A DNA stretch of 64,000 nt from Lacrimispora algidixylanolytica (GCF_003609635.1 NZ_MCIA01000015.1:1-64000); one strand, 5' to 3'; positions 45,988 through 55,092 are shown, numbered from the stretch's first letter. Notes: a model not told the origin generated them from the sequence alone. Made by a program: numbers and translations.

Positions 45988-46167
45988 ATGAAGCGAAGAG
46001 ATATTTTAATGACTATTGGTTTTACACTACTATTAGTGCTTTTGTTCGGCGTTGTTCTAGTGCTGATGATCAGCAGTGGGGAGCAATGGTTTGCTTATCT
46101 GATTCTGGCGGCCTGTTTGGTGGGAACAGTGAAACCACTTCACAGAGCCTCTATAATCTATATTTAA
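45988..46167 (+). pseudogene. Small membrane protein truncated by fusion to amidohydrolase remnant
   Basis: ATG 45988 with GGAAGG upstream starts MKRRDILMTIGFTLLLVLLF, with two hydrophobic segments to about codon 41. It then runs into DNA belonging to an amidohydrolase in another frame (GTVKPLHRAS..., stop). The junction is near 46110. It looks like a deletion that joined the front of a membrane-protein gene to the back of another gene. Confidence 0.55.
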
Positions 46168-46511
46168 GTCTCGTAAGGACCTATGATCTGAAAGGCGTTA
46201 AGATGATGGTTGGGACCGATGGGAGCGAAGGTGATGCTATTCACATAGAATTTGACGAGCTTGAGAAAGCTGGCATCTCCCCACTTCATGTTCTTCAGAT
46301 GACGACCTTGAGCGGAGCTGAGTTTCTAGGGAGGCTGGATGATATGGGGACCGTAGAAGCTGGCAAGAATGCTGATTTAGTACTTTTGGATGGAGATCCT
46401 ATCGAGAGCGTTCAAAATCTTCATAAGATAAACGCTGTGATACGTGCAGGTTCGTATCACAGTAAGGATGAACTAGACTTTATTAAGAAAAAATATACAA
46501 ACGAAAAGTAG
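46110..46511 (+). pseudogene. Amidohydrolase C-terminal remnant
   Basis: From about 46125 the frame reads LYNLYLSLVRTYDLKGVKMM, VGTDGSEGDAIHIEFDELEK, AGISPLHVLQMTTLSGAEFL, GTVEAGKNADLVLLDGDPIE. This is the end of a metal-dependent amidohydrolase (imidazolonepropionase/Tsr-like), with the late Asp of VGTDGS and the closing beta-domain. The first about 300 residues, with the HxH metal site, are missing. Confidence 0.8.
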
Positions 46512-46555
46512 AGAAATTGAACGATTAGAAGATAGGAGATATTATAATTCGTTAC

Positions 46556-46666
46556 GAGCGAAATGATAGTATTCGAACTGAATATGGGGAGCAGACATTA
46601 AAACAACTTTCTAAGACATTGACTGCTGAAGAGATCATTGAAGCAGATTTGAAAGTAAAAAGATAG
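46556..46666 (+). pseudogene. Short open fragment, possibly DUF1016-N-like
   Basis: The frame reads ERNDSIRTEYGEQTLKQLSK, TLTAEEIIEADLKVKR, stop, preceded by AGGAG but no ATG. RTEYGEQTLKQLSKTLT resembles the R.(E)YG..LLK.LS..L helix of DUF1016 N-terminal domains. Too short to be sure. Confidence 0.25.
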
Positions 46667-46669
46667 TAT

Positions 46670-46728
46670 TTGCATATTACAATTCGTTGTGATATGCTAT
46701 CGATATAAGGTACTTGAGTACCTTATAT
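46670..46728 (+). promoter_or_regulatory. Promoter with long palindromic operator before TetR gene
   Basis: TTGCAT (46670-46675), 18 bases, TATGCT (46694-46699), then the perfect 26-bp palindrome ATATAAGGTACT TG AGTACCTTATAT (46703-46728). The palindrome overlaps the expected transcription start, as in an autoregulated TetR gene. Confidence 0.65.
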
Positions 46729-46796
46729 ATGACGGCATTTAAAATAATAACATAATATGCGTTATGGTTCAATGACCAACAATAGGAGGTTGTACT

Positions 46797-47390
46797 GTGA
46801 ATAAAAATGTTAGTCGACGCCGGGGTACCACACTGGAAAATGCAATTCTAGATCAGGCTTGGCTACTGATTCAACAAACGGGATATGGCGGCATGACTAT
46901 GATTGATGTAGCACATGCTGCAAAAACCAATAAAAATGCGATTTATCGCCGCTGGTCTCAAAAATGCCATCTTGTTATGACTGCTTTAAGCCGACAAGTA
47001 CCAGAAATAAATTTTGAAATTTCAGATCATGGCTCCCTGAAAGAAGATTTAACGGCATTATTTGAAAGTTTAAATCCTATTTTTAATATTATCAAGCCTG
47101 ATGACCTAAGAGATTTAATTTCAGATATGTTTTCCAATATAGCTTCTTATGATTTTTTTAGTGGTAGTAATCACGAGAACAGTATTCGTAAATCAATTGA
47201 GGCTATTATATTGAGAGCTAATTATCGTAACGAGGTTTCACTTTCAATTAATACTATTTCTGAAAAAGCTCTAAATTTACCTTATCTTCTAATTATTAAC
47301 GAGATTGTTTTGCATGGCACACTAGTAGAATCGAGTATTGAAGATATCATAGATAATATTTTACTTCCGATATATATGGCACATAAATAA
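46797..47390 (+). CDS. TetR-family transcriptional regulator
   Basis: 197 aa from GTG 46797, 7 bases after AGGAGGT. The HTH (about 12-60) contains AWLLIQQTGYGGMTMIDVAH and AAKTNKNAIYRRWSQKCHLV, the AcrR-like form with YRRW at the recognition helix; a TetR_C_16-like C-terminal domain follows. It lies just after a 26-bp palindrome, its probable operator, and 64 bases before a two-component system in the same direction. Confidence 0.9.
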   Translation: MNKNVSRRRGTTLENAILDQAWLLIQQTGYGGMTMIDVAHAAKTNKNAIYRRWSQKCHLVMTALSRQVPEINFEISDHGSLKEDLTALFESLNPIFNIIKPDDLRDLISDMFSNIASYDFFSGSNHENSIRKSIEAIILRANYRNEVSLSINTISEKALNLPYLLIINEIVLHGTLVESSIEDIIDNILLPIYMAHK

Positions 47391-47454
47391 GCCGAGTGGA
47401 TAGAACTACACATAAGAAAAAATGTAGTTGGTAAAAACGTTGAGAAGGTGTAAA

Positions 47455-48147
47455 ATGCTAAAAAAGATACTAGTTGTAGACGATGATGAAGATATCGTAA
47501 AACTTATCACAAAGAGTTTAAGATACGAACAATTTGAAACAATTTCGGCATATTCTGGGGAAGAGGCATTATCTGCATTGAAAGAAAATTCCATTGATTT
47601 CATTATTCTTGATATAATGATGCCTGGCATGGATGGTCTTGATGCCTGCCGAAGCATCCGAAAATCTTATAATGTTCCAATTCTGTTTTTAAGTGCGCGT
47701 GATAAGGAGATCGATAAAATTGTTGGTCTCGAAATAGGAGCAGACGATTACATAACCAAACCATTTAGTTGTCAGGAACTTATCTCCAGGATAAAGGCTC
47801 ACTTCAGAAAAGTAGACAGGCTGTTTAAAGAATGGAATAATATTGATTTCGATAAAGAAAAATTGATTTCTCCACTCATTTTAAACGAAAAGACGTTTGA
47901 AGCATTCCTTAATAGCAGGAAGCTCGATTTATCAACGAAGGAATTTCAAATATTGTTTTTTCTTATGAACCACCCCAATAATGTATTGACTCGTGAGCAG
48001 ATCTATGAAAATGTTTGGGGAGACGAATACGGAGAAATAAATACCGTAACTGTTCATATAAAAAATATTCGTAAGAAACTTGATCCTGAGTGTGACTTTA
48101 TTAAAACAATTTGGGGTATCGGATATAAGTATACAGAAAGAGAATAA
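47455..48147 (+). CDS. OmpR-family response regulator
   Basis: 230 aa from ATG 47455 (GAAGGTG upstream; the in-frame start at 47428 lacks a site). Receiver: DDDED (9-13), phosphoacceptor Asp53 (FIILDIMMPGMDG), Lys in YITKPFSC. Winged-helix domain at about 135-228 (KLDLSTKEFQILFFLMNHPN, TVTVHIKNIRKKLD, IWGIGYKYTE). Pairs with the kinase 5 bases downstream. The 19-residue insert between domains is usual for VanR-like proteins. Confidence 0.93.
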   Translation: MLKKILVVDDDEDIVKLITKSLRYEQFETISAYSGEEALSALKENSIDFIILDIMMPGMDGLDACRSIRKSYNVPILFLSARDKEIDKIVGLEIGADDYITKPFSCQELISRIKAHFRKVDRLFKEWNNIDFDKEKLISPLILNEKTFEAFLNSRKLDLSTKEFQILFFLMNHPNNVLTREQIYENVWGDEYGEINTVTVHIKNIRKKLDPECDFIKTIWGIGYKYTERE

Positions 48148-48152
48148 TTAGC

Positions 48153-49202
48153 ATGAAACTAAAAATAAAGCTTTCCCTTTTATTCCTGATAATGTTTCTT
48201 GTTTTTATGACTTCAATAGGAATATATTTGAAGATTATTTTTGCAGCAGGTTCACCGATACGAAGTTCAGCGCTGATTCCACAGTATGTTTCTTTGCTTC
48301 TGCCCATATGTGCCATTGCCTGTATCATATTTAGTATTCTCATTCTCTATATACGTTTTAATATAGAGAAACCAATTCAATTACTTAATGCCAGGTTGGA
48401 AGAGGTCAATATAGTACATACATTGCATCCGCTTACACGAAGGAGTAATGATGAAATTGGTGCTCTTTACAAACACTTTAATAATATGGAGGAAAGGCTT
48501 CGACTGGCAAACAAAGAGCAAATAGATATCATTGCGGCAATTACTCACGATCTAAAAACACCTTTAACATCTATGAATGGTTTTGCTCAACTGCTAGGTA
48601 CGCACAGGGATCTACCAGAGACTGAAAGGCAGGAATATTATGAGCTGATTCAAAAGAAGTCGAAATATATGACAGAACTCATCAATGACTTCTCCAGTTT
48701 TACCAAAGAAAAAATGGATTTAGAATCTATGAGAACTAAACCTATAGATGTTTCAAAATTATTCGAAGATATTGCAATGGAATATGAATATGAACTGGAT
48801 GGACTTGGCTATGAGTTTACTTGTCATCATTCATTTGCAGAAAATATGCTGATGATGGCCAATGAAACGATGATACGTCGGGTTTTCGGTAATCTCTTCA
48901 GTAATGCGGTAAGATATGGAGGGGAAAGAGAGTTAAAAGTGTACATGACCGGGTATCAACAAGGGCGTCATGTATTCTTTCTAATTGAGGATAATGGAAT
49001 TGGTGTACCAGATAAGGATATATCATCCCTGTTTCTCAAGTTTTTCACTGTGGATAAATCAAGGCAAGCCCAGAACGAGGGGATGGGACTTGGTCTTGCA
49101 AGTTGTAAATCCATTATTGAACATCATGGTGGCAAAATTTTTGCATATCATTCCGAGTATGGAGGTTTAGGGATAAAGTTCAGCCTTCCTCTTATGACAT
49201 AA
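48153..49202 (+). CDS. Sensor histidine kinase
   Basis: 349 aa. Two TMs (about 5-27 and 46-68) enclose a very short extracellular loop, so it is an intramembrane-sensing type. HAMP-like linker at about 70-120, HisKA with His132 (AAITHDLKTPLTSMNGF), HATPase with NLFSNAVRYGG, EDNGIGVPDKD and GMGLGLASCKSIIEHHGG. Kinases with a minimal sensor loop often respond to cell-envelope attack by peptides. It is co-transcribed with the regulator. The target is unknown; the alpha/beta-hydrolase gene downstream is a candidate. Confidence 0.93.
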   Translation: MKLKIKLSLLFLIMFLVFMTSIGIYLKIIFAAGSPIRSSALIPQYVSLLLPICAIACIIFSILILYIRFNIEKPIQLLNARLEEVNIVHTLHPLTRRSNDEIGALYKHFNNMEERLRLANKEQIDIIAAITHDLKTPLTSMNGFAQLLGTHRDLPETERQEYYELIQKKSKYMTELINDFSSFTKEKMDLESMRTKPIDVSKLFEDIAMEYEYELDGLGYEFTCHHSFAENMLMMANETMIRRVFGNLFSNAVRYGGERELKVYMTGYQQGRHVFFLIEDNGIGVPDKDISSLFLKFFTVDKSRQAQNEGMGLGLASCKSIIEHHGGKIFAYHSEYGGLGIKFSLPLMT

Positions 49203-49416
49203 TACTAACTCATTCATCCATTTTCTTTACAACAAAGTTAAAGGTCGCTGCCAGCTGTGAATACAAAGGCAGCGGCTATTTTTATTTGCCATTGCTTCAT
49301 AGTTTTTTATATTCTCTTTATTAACATTTATTTTCTTTTAAGTGAAGCTTTATCTTTGCATTGTAATATTTTCTTGTAGCCAAAAACAATACAAGAATAG
49401 AAAGGAGTAAAACTAT

Positions 49417-49551
49417 ATGACTAAAGATAATTTTCTTGATGTCGCCATAGACAAGAGATCCCACTTAGGAATCTGCACTTTTTTGTCTATTGAAGTGACG
49501 AGGGGAGTAATCATTAGAACTGAAAAAGGAGGATATTGGAATGTCAGTTGA
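49417..49551 (+). CDS. Small ORF (44 aa) overlapping the FrsA-like hydrolase start
   Basis: ATG 49417 follows AAAGGAG with a good spacing. The peptide begins MTKDNFLDVAIDKRSHLGIC and ends in KGGYWNVS, with its stop inside the next gene. No family recognised. The ribosome site of the next gene lies within it, so it may serve as a coupled leader; it may also be the stub of a deleted gene. Confidence 0.35.
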   Translation: MTKDNFLDVAIDKRSHLGICTFLSIEVTRGVIIRTEKGGYWNVS

Positions 49552-50707
49552 ATTCAGCCGTTGGCCTGATAACTACATGATGTCATACCAGGTTACCAAA
49601 GCCCTGGGTATGGCAAGCCTCGGTGCTACGGATGTCACCGAGATCTACGAAGCCTGTAAAAAAATAGATCCAAATGATAAGGATACGTGGCATAGAGAAT
49701 GGCTTATAACGGCTCAGGCCCTGGAAAAGCACGGAAAGGAGGCCGAAGCCATTGGAAACTGGTATACAGCACGTAACTGCTATATTCGCTCTTGTAATTA
49801 CTACCGAATTGCGGAGTATTCTGTGATGAGTGATGACGCTGAGAAAATATCTCTATTTAATAAGGTAAATGAACTCTTTGAGGCTGCAGGAAAATACTTT
49901 GATGTTCCTCCGGAGAAGATCAAAGTTGATTATGAGGATGTTAAACTGAATGGATATTTCTTCTCGCCTTCTTGGATAAAAGGCCCGAAGCCAACGATTT
50001 TCGCTCTCAACGGTGGGGATGAGTGGTCAATCGAGAACTATTTCTGGCTGGGCCCTGCCTTTCTTTCGTGTGGGTACAACTTTCTGGTCTATGACCAGCC
50101 TGGAACTGGTCTGTCAATGTATGAGAAGGGGAAGGGGAGACGGGCTGACAGCGAGGCCTTCCATTCACGGGCAATCGATTTTCTTCTGACACGTCCGGAA
50201 GTCGATCCAGATAAAATCATCGTGCACGGTGAGAGCTTTGCGGCATACGACTCTTTGCGATTTGCTTCATTTGATCACAGAATAGCTGCCGTCATTTCCG
50301 ACGGTGGTACGCATGCGTTCGACTGGGAAGCAATGCTTAAATGGATGCCACCGAGTCTGGCAGCCCACGGCATGAGAATTTTGGGCGCCAAAAGTTTGGA
50401 TGAATTTGCGGGCAATCCGCGTTTTGCCTATGATCTGGAGGGCGTGCTCCACCAAATAGAGTGCCCGCTTCTTGTGATGCATGGTGTGGAAGAGATATTG
50501 GTACAGCCAAATCCGCTATCACAAGCCTGGAAGAATTACGAGCAGGCCGGTTCGAAAAACAAGACGTTTTTCCCAATTGAGGACAGACGACTTGGCGGAT
50601 TAGAACATTGTCAGGTTGACAACATCAATGTTCTCCATGAGGTAGCGCTGAATTGGCTCTGCTCCATCGGGCTTGGTCCGACAGCACCTCGCCCAAGTGA
50701 TCGCTAG
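49541..50707 (+). CDS. Alpha/beta hydrolase (FrsA/DUF1100-like)
   Basis: 388 aa. An N-terminal helical cap (about 1-125, with TPR-like WYTARNCYIRSCNYYRIAEY) precedes the catalytic domain: oxyanion-hole NGGDEWSIENY, LVYDQPGTGLS, nucleophile Ser in VHGESFAAYDSLR, and a late His in LGGLEHCQVD. At the usual acid position the motif is MHGVEEILVQP, Glu rather than Asp. The layout matches 2,6-dihydropseudooxynicotine hydrolase and FrsA-type hydrolases of C-C or ester bonds. RBS AAAGGAGG, ATG 49541. Downstream to 51118 is non-coding. Confidence 0.85.
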   Translation: MSVEFSRWPDNYMMSYQVTKALGMASLGATDVTEIYEACKKIDPNDKDTWHREWLITAQALEKHGKEAEAIGNWYTARNCYIRSCNYYRIAEYSVMSDDAEKISLFNKVNELFEAAGKYFDVPPEKIKVDYEDVKLNGYFFSPSWIKGPKPTIFALNGGDEWSIENYFWLGPAFLSCGYNFLVYDQPGTGLSMYEKGKGRRADSEAFHSRAIDFLLTRPEVDPDKIIVHGESFAAYDSLRFASFDHRIAAVISDGGTHAFDWEAMLKWMPPSLAAHGMRILGAKSLDEFAGNPRFAYDLEGVLHQIECPLLVMHGVEEILVQPNPLSQAWKNYEQAGSKNKTFFPIEDRRLGGLEHCQVDNINVLHEVALNWLCSIGLGPTAPRPSDR

Positions 50708-51118
50708 CATATTAAAAAATGATTTATGGCAGCCCTCTTTTTTCCCTTCTCATAGATGATTTAGGGTAGTTGCACGTGAAGATCTTGCAAATTGCTGTCC
50801 TCATTTTGTTTCCAGATTTGTTTTTCTATAAAGGATGTGGTTCTAGGGTCTAGGTGCAAAAATGAAGGGGTATTCTTCTTCCTAAAAAGAGGTTCAGACA
50901 GAATGAGAAACGGATACGCAAGAGGTTGAATTTAAGAAGTTAAGGCTGAATCGAAAGCACTTGACTATATAAGGAGGAATAACTATACTAAATTTAGAGA
51001 GTAAAATATTTAAACTTATGTTTTTTTGTAGTATATGGCCATGATGTTTCCTGATTTGCAAGTACAAACAAGAAATAGATTTTATTTAAATATATAAAGT
51101 ATGAAAGGTGGGATGGTA
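50708..51118. other. Gap with a third, weaker copy of the dispersed repeat
   Basis: At about 50725-50766, GCAGCCCTCTTTTTTCCCTT and CTCATAGATGATTTAGGGTA align loosely with the repeat copies at 16787 and 42670. An orphan ribosome site (AAGGAGG at about 50970) is followed by no usable ORF. Nothing else recognised. Confidence 0.4.
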
Positions 51119-52066
51119 ATGAAAATTCTCATTGTCGGCTATTTCACGGAGTCCTCTAAATTGAATATTATAAGGCATTTTCCCGAAGAATGGAACATCA
51201 TTATAGTTCCACCTGGAGAAGAAATGCTGCATCATATGAAAGATTGCCAAGTAATCATACCAGAACATGTTAGAATTGACTACAATCTACTTTCTATAGC
51301 AAAAGAATTAAAATTAGTTCAGACAGGTGCAGGATATGATAATGTAGATATCGATGCCTGTACACAACTCGGCATTTGGGCAGCCAATGCAGCAGGAGTG
51401 AATGCTCAGGCAGTGGCTGAGCATGTAATGGCATTAATATTATCTTATTATAAAAACATACCGTTTCTTGATGCTTTCATGAAAAACAAAATAGATCAAA
51501 ATCAATTGAATTATACAGGGAGTGAGTTAAAAGGCAAAACAGTTGGAATTATTGGGTTTGGCGCTATTGGTAAAAAAGTAGCCAAGTTTTGCGAGGTTTT
51601 CGATATGAATGTGCTGGTTTATGCAAGAAATCCTGTTAAACAGTATGATGGGTTTGCTCAGATAATAAATTTCGATGATCTTATAAGCAAATCAGATATA
51701 GTAACTGTACATGCATCCTTGAATCCGCAAAGCCAAAAACTAATTGACAAAGAAGTATTCAAGAAAATGAAGAATACTGCATTGTTTATCAATACATCTC
51801 GTGGTGGGATTGTAAATGAAAAAGACTTAATAGATGCGTTAAAAAACAAAGATATCTCAGGTGCATGTCTTGATGTGTTTGAAAAAGAACCCCTTCCAAT
51901 TGACAGTGAGCTTCGGAATTTGAGTAATGTGATACTTACGCCTCATACAGCTGGGCTGCCTGACGGTCTTAAATTTCATAAAAAGAGATATGATTTCTTT
52001 GTGAATAATATAAAGCGTGTAGAAAATGGTGAAGAGCCTGAAAGTAAGCTTAACCAGTTGCTCTAG
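51119..52066 (+). CDS. D-2-hydroxyacid dehydrogenase (phosphoglycerate-dehydrogenase-like)
   Basis: 315 aa from ATG 51119, about 7 bases after AAAGGTGGG; in-frame ATGs at 51101 and 51113 precede or touch that site. NAD-binding Rossmann motif VGIIGFGAIGKKVAKF (residues about 143-158). Catalytic Arg in INTSRGGIVNE, Glu in DVFEKEPLP and His in LTPHTAGLPDG. The family reduces 2-keto acids to D-hydroxy acids. It lacks the ACT domain of SerA, so it is a short-chain member (lactate, glycerate or hydroxyisocaproate type). It stands alone between a gap and a terminator. Confidence 0.92.
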   Translation: MKILIVGYFTESSKLNIIRHFPEEWNIIIVPPGEEMLHHMKDCQVIIPEHVRIDYNLLSIAKELKLVQTGAGYDNVDIDACTQLGIWAANAAGVNAQAVAEHVMALILSYYKNIPFLDAFMKNKIDQNQLNYTGSELKGKTVGIIGFGAIGKKVAKFCEVFDMNVLVYARNPVKQYDGFAQIINFDDLISKSDIVTVHASLNPQSQKLIDKEVFKKMKNTALFINTSRGGIVNEKDLIDALKNKDISGACLDVFEKEPLPIDSELRNLSNVILTPHTAGLPDGLKFHKKRYDFFVNNIKRVENGEEPESKLNQLL

Positions 52067-52149
52067 TTTTGATATAATAAAAACAGATTCTCCCTATACA
52101 GATTTGTATGGGGATACATTTGACACCAACTAAGTCAGAAAGGTGTTCA

Positions 52150-52202
52150 AGAGAGACCGTTCATTTTCAAGCTAATTGAGAATGGACGGTCTCTCTTTTT
52201 TA
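52150..52202 (+). terminator. Terminator after the D-2-hydroxyacid dehydrogenase gene
   Basis: AGAGAGACCGTTCATTTTC pairs with GAGAATGGACGGTCTCTCT, followed by TTTTTT. One G-T pair and a small loop. Confidence 0.85.
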
Positions 52203-52339
52203 AGAATAATGTTTGTGCACATTTAAAATAGATCGTATGTAATTTTTTTAGAGAAATGGAAAAAGGCACAAAACTGGGCAATACACCAAGCTGTGACAAA
52301 AGAAAGACTAACCCAATTTGGATTAGTCTCAATGTTAAA

Positions 52340-52984
52340 TTATTGCCCCATATTTTTTGAATTCATGGTCGTGATTTCGGCTCCTGTATCTGTATTTATA
52401 AATTTAACTGATACGTTATCAACTGGTGTTCCGTTAAAAATGTTATACATACCACCGTACATATACAAACCCAGTGCAGAGAAGTTTTCAGTCATGGATA
52501 ACTCAGTAGACTTAGTAGTAATCACAAATTCGGTATAGTTTTCATTGGCTGTGATATCTGTATAATTCGGATAATCTTCTGAGCCGATCATCTCCGATAA
52601 AGATGTATTGATATTGGTATTTAATTCTGCCATCATATCTTTATGCTGCTGTTTTGTTAATATGTATTTTGCGCTTCCATCCTCATTCAAGGTAATGGAC
52701 TTGTAACCCTTTTCTTTGCTTAATTCGTTTAATTCTTCTTGTGTTTGTTCGCCAACAAATTGAGCAGGAATCGTTAGCTCGACATTGAAAAGTCCTTTCT
52801 CTACTTCGACACCTCCCATGGCTTCTAAGTTGTCTTTGGTTTCATCTTCAGATCCCTCGATGGAACTTTCAGAAATGGTCGTTTCCGATGTCGTAGAAAC
52901 AGTACCTGTTTTTTTGCTGCATCCAGCTACTAGAATCGTTGTAAGGATAAGAATAGCAGTTGTGAATAACTTTGATTTTTTCAT
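52340..52984 (-). CDS. Putative lipoprotein, unrecognised family
   Basis: 214 aa, ATG 52984 with AAGGGG upstream. Lipoprotein signal with lipobox LVAGC, lipidated Cys22. A Ser/Thr/Glu-rich spacer (about 25-55) is followed by a globular domain with regular strands (GLFNVELTIPAQFVGEQ, YTEFVITTKSTELSMTENFS, DNVSVKFINTDTGAEI). Similar lipoproteins with a FNVELTIPA strand are common in clostridia, with no known function. It is anchored on the outer face of the membrane. It stands alone, leftward, with the MocR-type gene 88 bases upstream. Confidence 0.75.
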   Translation of the reverse strand: MKKSKLFTTAILILTTILVAGCSKKTGTVSTTSETTISESSIEGSEDETKDNLEAMGGVEVEKGLFNVELTIPAQFVGEQTQEELNELSKEKGYKSITLNEDGSAKYILTKQQHKDMMAELNTNINTSLSEMIGSEDYPNYTDITANENYTEFVITTKSTELSMTENFSALGLYMYGGMYNIFNGTPVDNVSVKFINTDTGAEITTMNSKNMGQ

Positions 52985-53071
52985 ACTTAATAATTCCCCT
53001 TAGTTTTATAGTATCAAAAAGCCTTAGGCTAATTAATCTCTTTTACATTAATAATAACTCACCTTAATTTG

Positions 53072-54415
53072 TTAATAAATTTGTTTCACTATCTCCGAAA
53101 TACCTTCTTCAATATATTCCTTCTCCACATTTGAGATATTAAGTTTTAAGATAGAGTTTCTTTCTAGAAAGGAACGTAAATAATTATTATTTACTCCATC
53201 AACTATAATTGATTTATCTTTTAGTCGGTGTATCACCTTCTCACATGATATCTGCTCATTCAATTCAATATAAGTATGAAAAGCAATATTTTTTACCGGA
53301 GCATACGAAAAGTTAGCCAGATTCCGCTTTTTTTGTTCGTTTTCCAATGCCGATATTAAACAGTTCGCTCTTGAATAATAAGTTGCTTTCATTTTTTCTT
53401 TATGTCTTTCAAACATGCCGTTTTTAATATAGATTTCTAATGCTGCCTGTGAAAGCATAGAACTGTCTATATCAAGAATCCTTTTGTACTGACTAAATAT
53501 TTTGATTAATGAATCGGGGATTACGGCAATGCCAATTCTTAATCCAGGGAAGATGATTTTTGAATAACTCTTTAAATAGATGACATGTGTAAAATTATCG
53601 TAGGAATAGATTGGGTCAGCTTTTGAATTTTGTTCAAAATCAGCTAAGTAATCATCTTCTACAATGAATACATTATATTTTCGTGCCAGTTCTAAAATTT
53701 TCTTTTTCTCTTCTTGAGAGTAGGACGTTCCCAAAGGATTATGATATCTTGGCATTGTATAAAAGAATTTAATGTTTTCTTCTCTAAACATTCTCTCTAA
53801 TTCAAATAAATCAATTCCTTTACTGGTTCTTTTGATACCAAGTACTGGTACTTGCAGTGCTTGTAAGGATTCAATGAATAGATGATAACCTGGTTGCTCT
53901 ATTAATATGGTTTCTCTATTATTAGGAAAAGGAATTATAGCCAAGATGGATAATGCCTGCTGAATTCCAGATGTTATAAAAATATTTTCCTTCTTGGCAA
54001 ACACCTGATAATTGGTTAACTGTTTTTGGACCACATCGATCAAGGAAGGTAATCCCCTGGGAGTACCATAGATAAACAAATCATTCTTATAGATGTCAAT
54101 TGCCTGATTGATGCAGTGCTGAAAATCTAGATACGGAAACACCGCAGGATCAGGAGAAGAAGAGGAAAAGTCCAATATAAGTTTATCCCCTTGAATTAAT
54201 TCGGTTTTTGATGTTACAATATAATAACCGCTTTTGGGAAGAGAATAAATTATATGTTTTCGTTCCAGTTCAGCCAATGCACGAATAACAGTACTTTTGT
54301 TACAGTGATAGGATTTCGATAAAATGCGAATGGAAGGGATTTTCTCACCTTGTCGATAGTCGCCACTTTTTATCATGTTTTCAATATCGTTTAATAATGA
54401 TAGATATTTATACAT
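53072..54415 (-). CDS. MocR-type regulator (GntR HTH - aminotransferase fold)
   Basis: 447 aa from ATG 54415 (GAAGGTG upstream; in-frame ATGs at 54430, 54448 and 54463 precede the site). N-terminal GntR wHTH (5-75: GEKIPSIRILSKSYHCNKST, VIRALAELERKHIIYSLPKS). C-terminal type I aminotransferase fold (about 90-440), with FITSGIQQALSIL, the YHNPLGTSYS loop, and Lys in YLKSYSKIIFPGLRIG that should bind PLP. MocR proteins sense PLP plus an amino compound. Divergent from the GNAT gene; a TGTACCGGTACA palindrome lies between. Confidence 0.92.
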   Translation of the reverse strand: MYKYLSLLNDIENMIKSGDYRQGEKIPSIRILSKSYHCNKSTVIRALAELERKHIIYSLPKSGYYIVTSKTELIQGDKLILDFSSSSPDPAVFPYLDFQHCINQAIDIYKNDLFIYGTPRGLPSLIDVVQKQLTNYQVFAKKENIFITSGIQQALSILAIIPFPNNRETILIEQPGYHLFIESLQALQVPVLGIKRTSKGIDLFELERMFREENIKFFYTMPRYHNPLGTSYSQEEKKKILELARKYNVFIVEDDYLADFEQNSKADPIYSYDNFTHVIYLKSYSKIIFPGLRIGIAVIPDSLIKIFSQYKRILDIDSSMLSQAALEIYIKNGMFERHKEKMKATYYSRANCLISALENEQKKRNLANFSYAPVKNIAFHTYIELNEQISCEKVIHRLKDKSIIVDGVNNNYLRSFLERNSILKLNISNVEKEYIEEGISEIVKQIY

Positions 54416-54433
54416 AGTACACACCTTCATTTC

Positions 54434-54445
54434 TGTACCGGTACA
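54434..54445. promoter_or_regulatory. Perfect palindrome upstream of the MocR-type gene
   Basis: TGTACCGGTACA, 12-bp perfect palindrome, lies 19 bases before the chosen start and 105 bases before the GNAT start. A likely operator for autoregulation or GNAT control; it lies close to the translation start, which favours repression. Confidence 0.5.
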
Positions 54446-54549
54446 CATTGAGTTTGTTTCCATTGTAACATAGCGCTGTATAAATTAAAATAGGAATATG
54501 AAAACTACAACGATAAAAGCAATTGGAGAATAGATGGAGGAATACAGAT

Positions 54550-54951
54550 ATGAAGATGGTCTATGAAAAACCGAAAGCGGAAGATTATGTTAGCTTAAGA
54601 CTTCGTTCAGGAATGGGTGATAAGGATTTGGATAGAAGCAAAAAAGCATTAGCAAATTCATTATTTACAGTATCTCTTTACGAAAAAGAAGAGTTGATTG
54701 GATTTGGAAGAATTGTAGGTGATGGAGGAATCACTTATGTGGTGAGTGATATTATGGTGGATGAAAATTATCGAAGGAGAGGTTTTGCAGATCTAATCAT
54801 GAAAGAAATCAATCACTACTTTGAACAAAATACGTTTGAAGATAGTTATATCTGTTTGATAGCGAACAGTCCTGCAGATTTGTTATATCATAAGTATCAA
54901 TTTGAGTATTTGCCACAAAATAAGTACGGCATGTTACGTAAACAAAGCTGA
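54550..54951 (+). CDS. GNAT-family N-acetyltransferase
   Basis: 133 aa from ATG 54550, 8 bases after GGAGG; the TTG at 54523 precedes it. Pattern: GFGRIVGDGGITYVVSDIMV (strands 3-4), then the acetyl-CoA pyrophosphate loop in NYRRRGFADLIMKEI (R/Q-x-x-G-x-G/A as RRRGFA), and the late LLYHKYQFEYLPQNKYGM. The length is typical of small GNATs that acetylate amines or amino acids. It is divergent from a MocR-type regulator that probably controls it in response to an amine substrate. Confidence 0.9.
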   Translation: MKMVYEKPKAEDYVSLRLRSGMGDKDLDRSKKALANSLFTVSLYEKEELIGFGRIVGDGGITYVVSDIMVDENYRRRGFADLIMKEINHYFEQNTFEDSYICLIANSPADLLYHKYQFEYLPQNKYGMLRKQS

Positions 54952-55092
54952 ATAAAATAAGTACTTGTTATTAACATTCTGGAATACGGGCAGCTGATGC
55001 AGGGTTTATAATAGAAATATTTATGATAGAAGAAAATGAAAAAAATGCACTTGTAACTCTTTTGGCAAATGAAAATCATGGAGGAAAAATAG

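Noticed and set aside
45958-46167. 69-aa membrane ORF from 45958 as a bacteriocin immunity protein
   Set aside because: The real start is ATG 45988 by its ribosome site, the strand is opposite to the peptide/exporter pair, and the end is a fusion artefact with amidohydrolase DNA.
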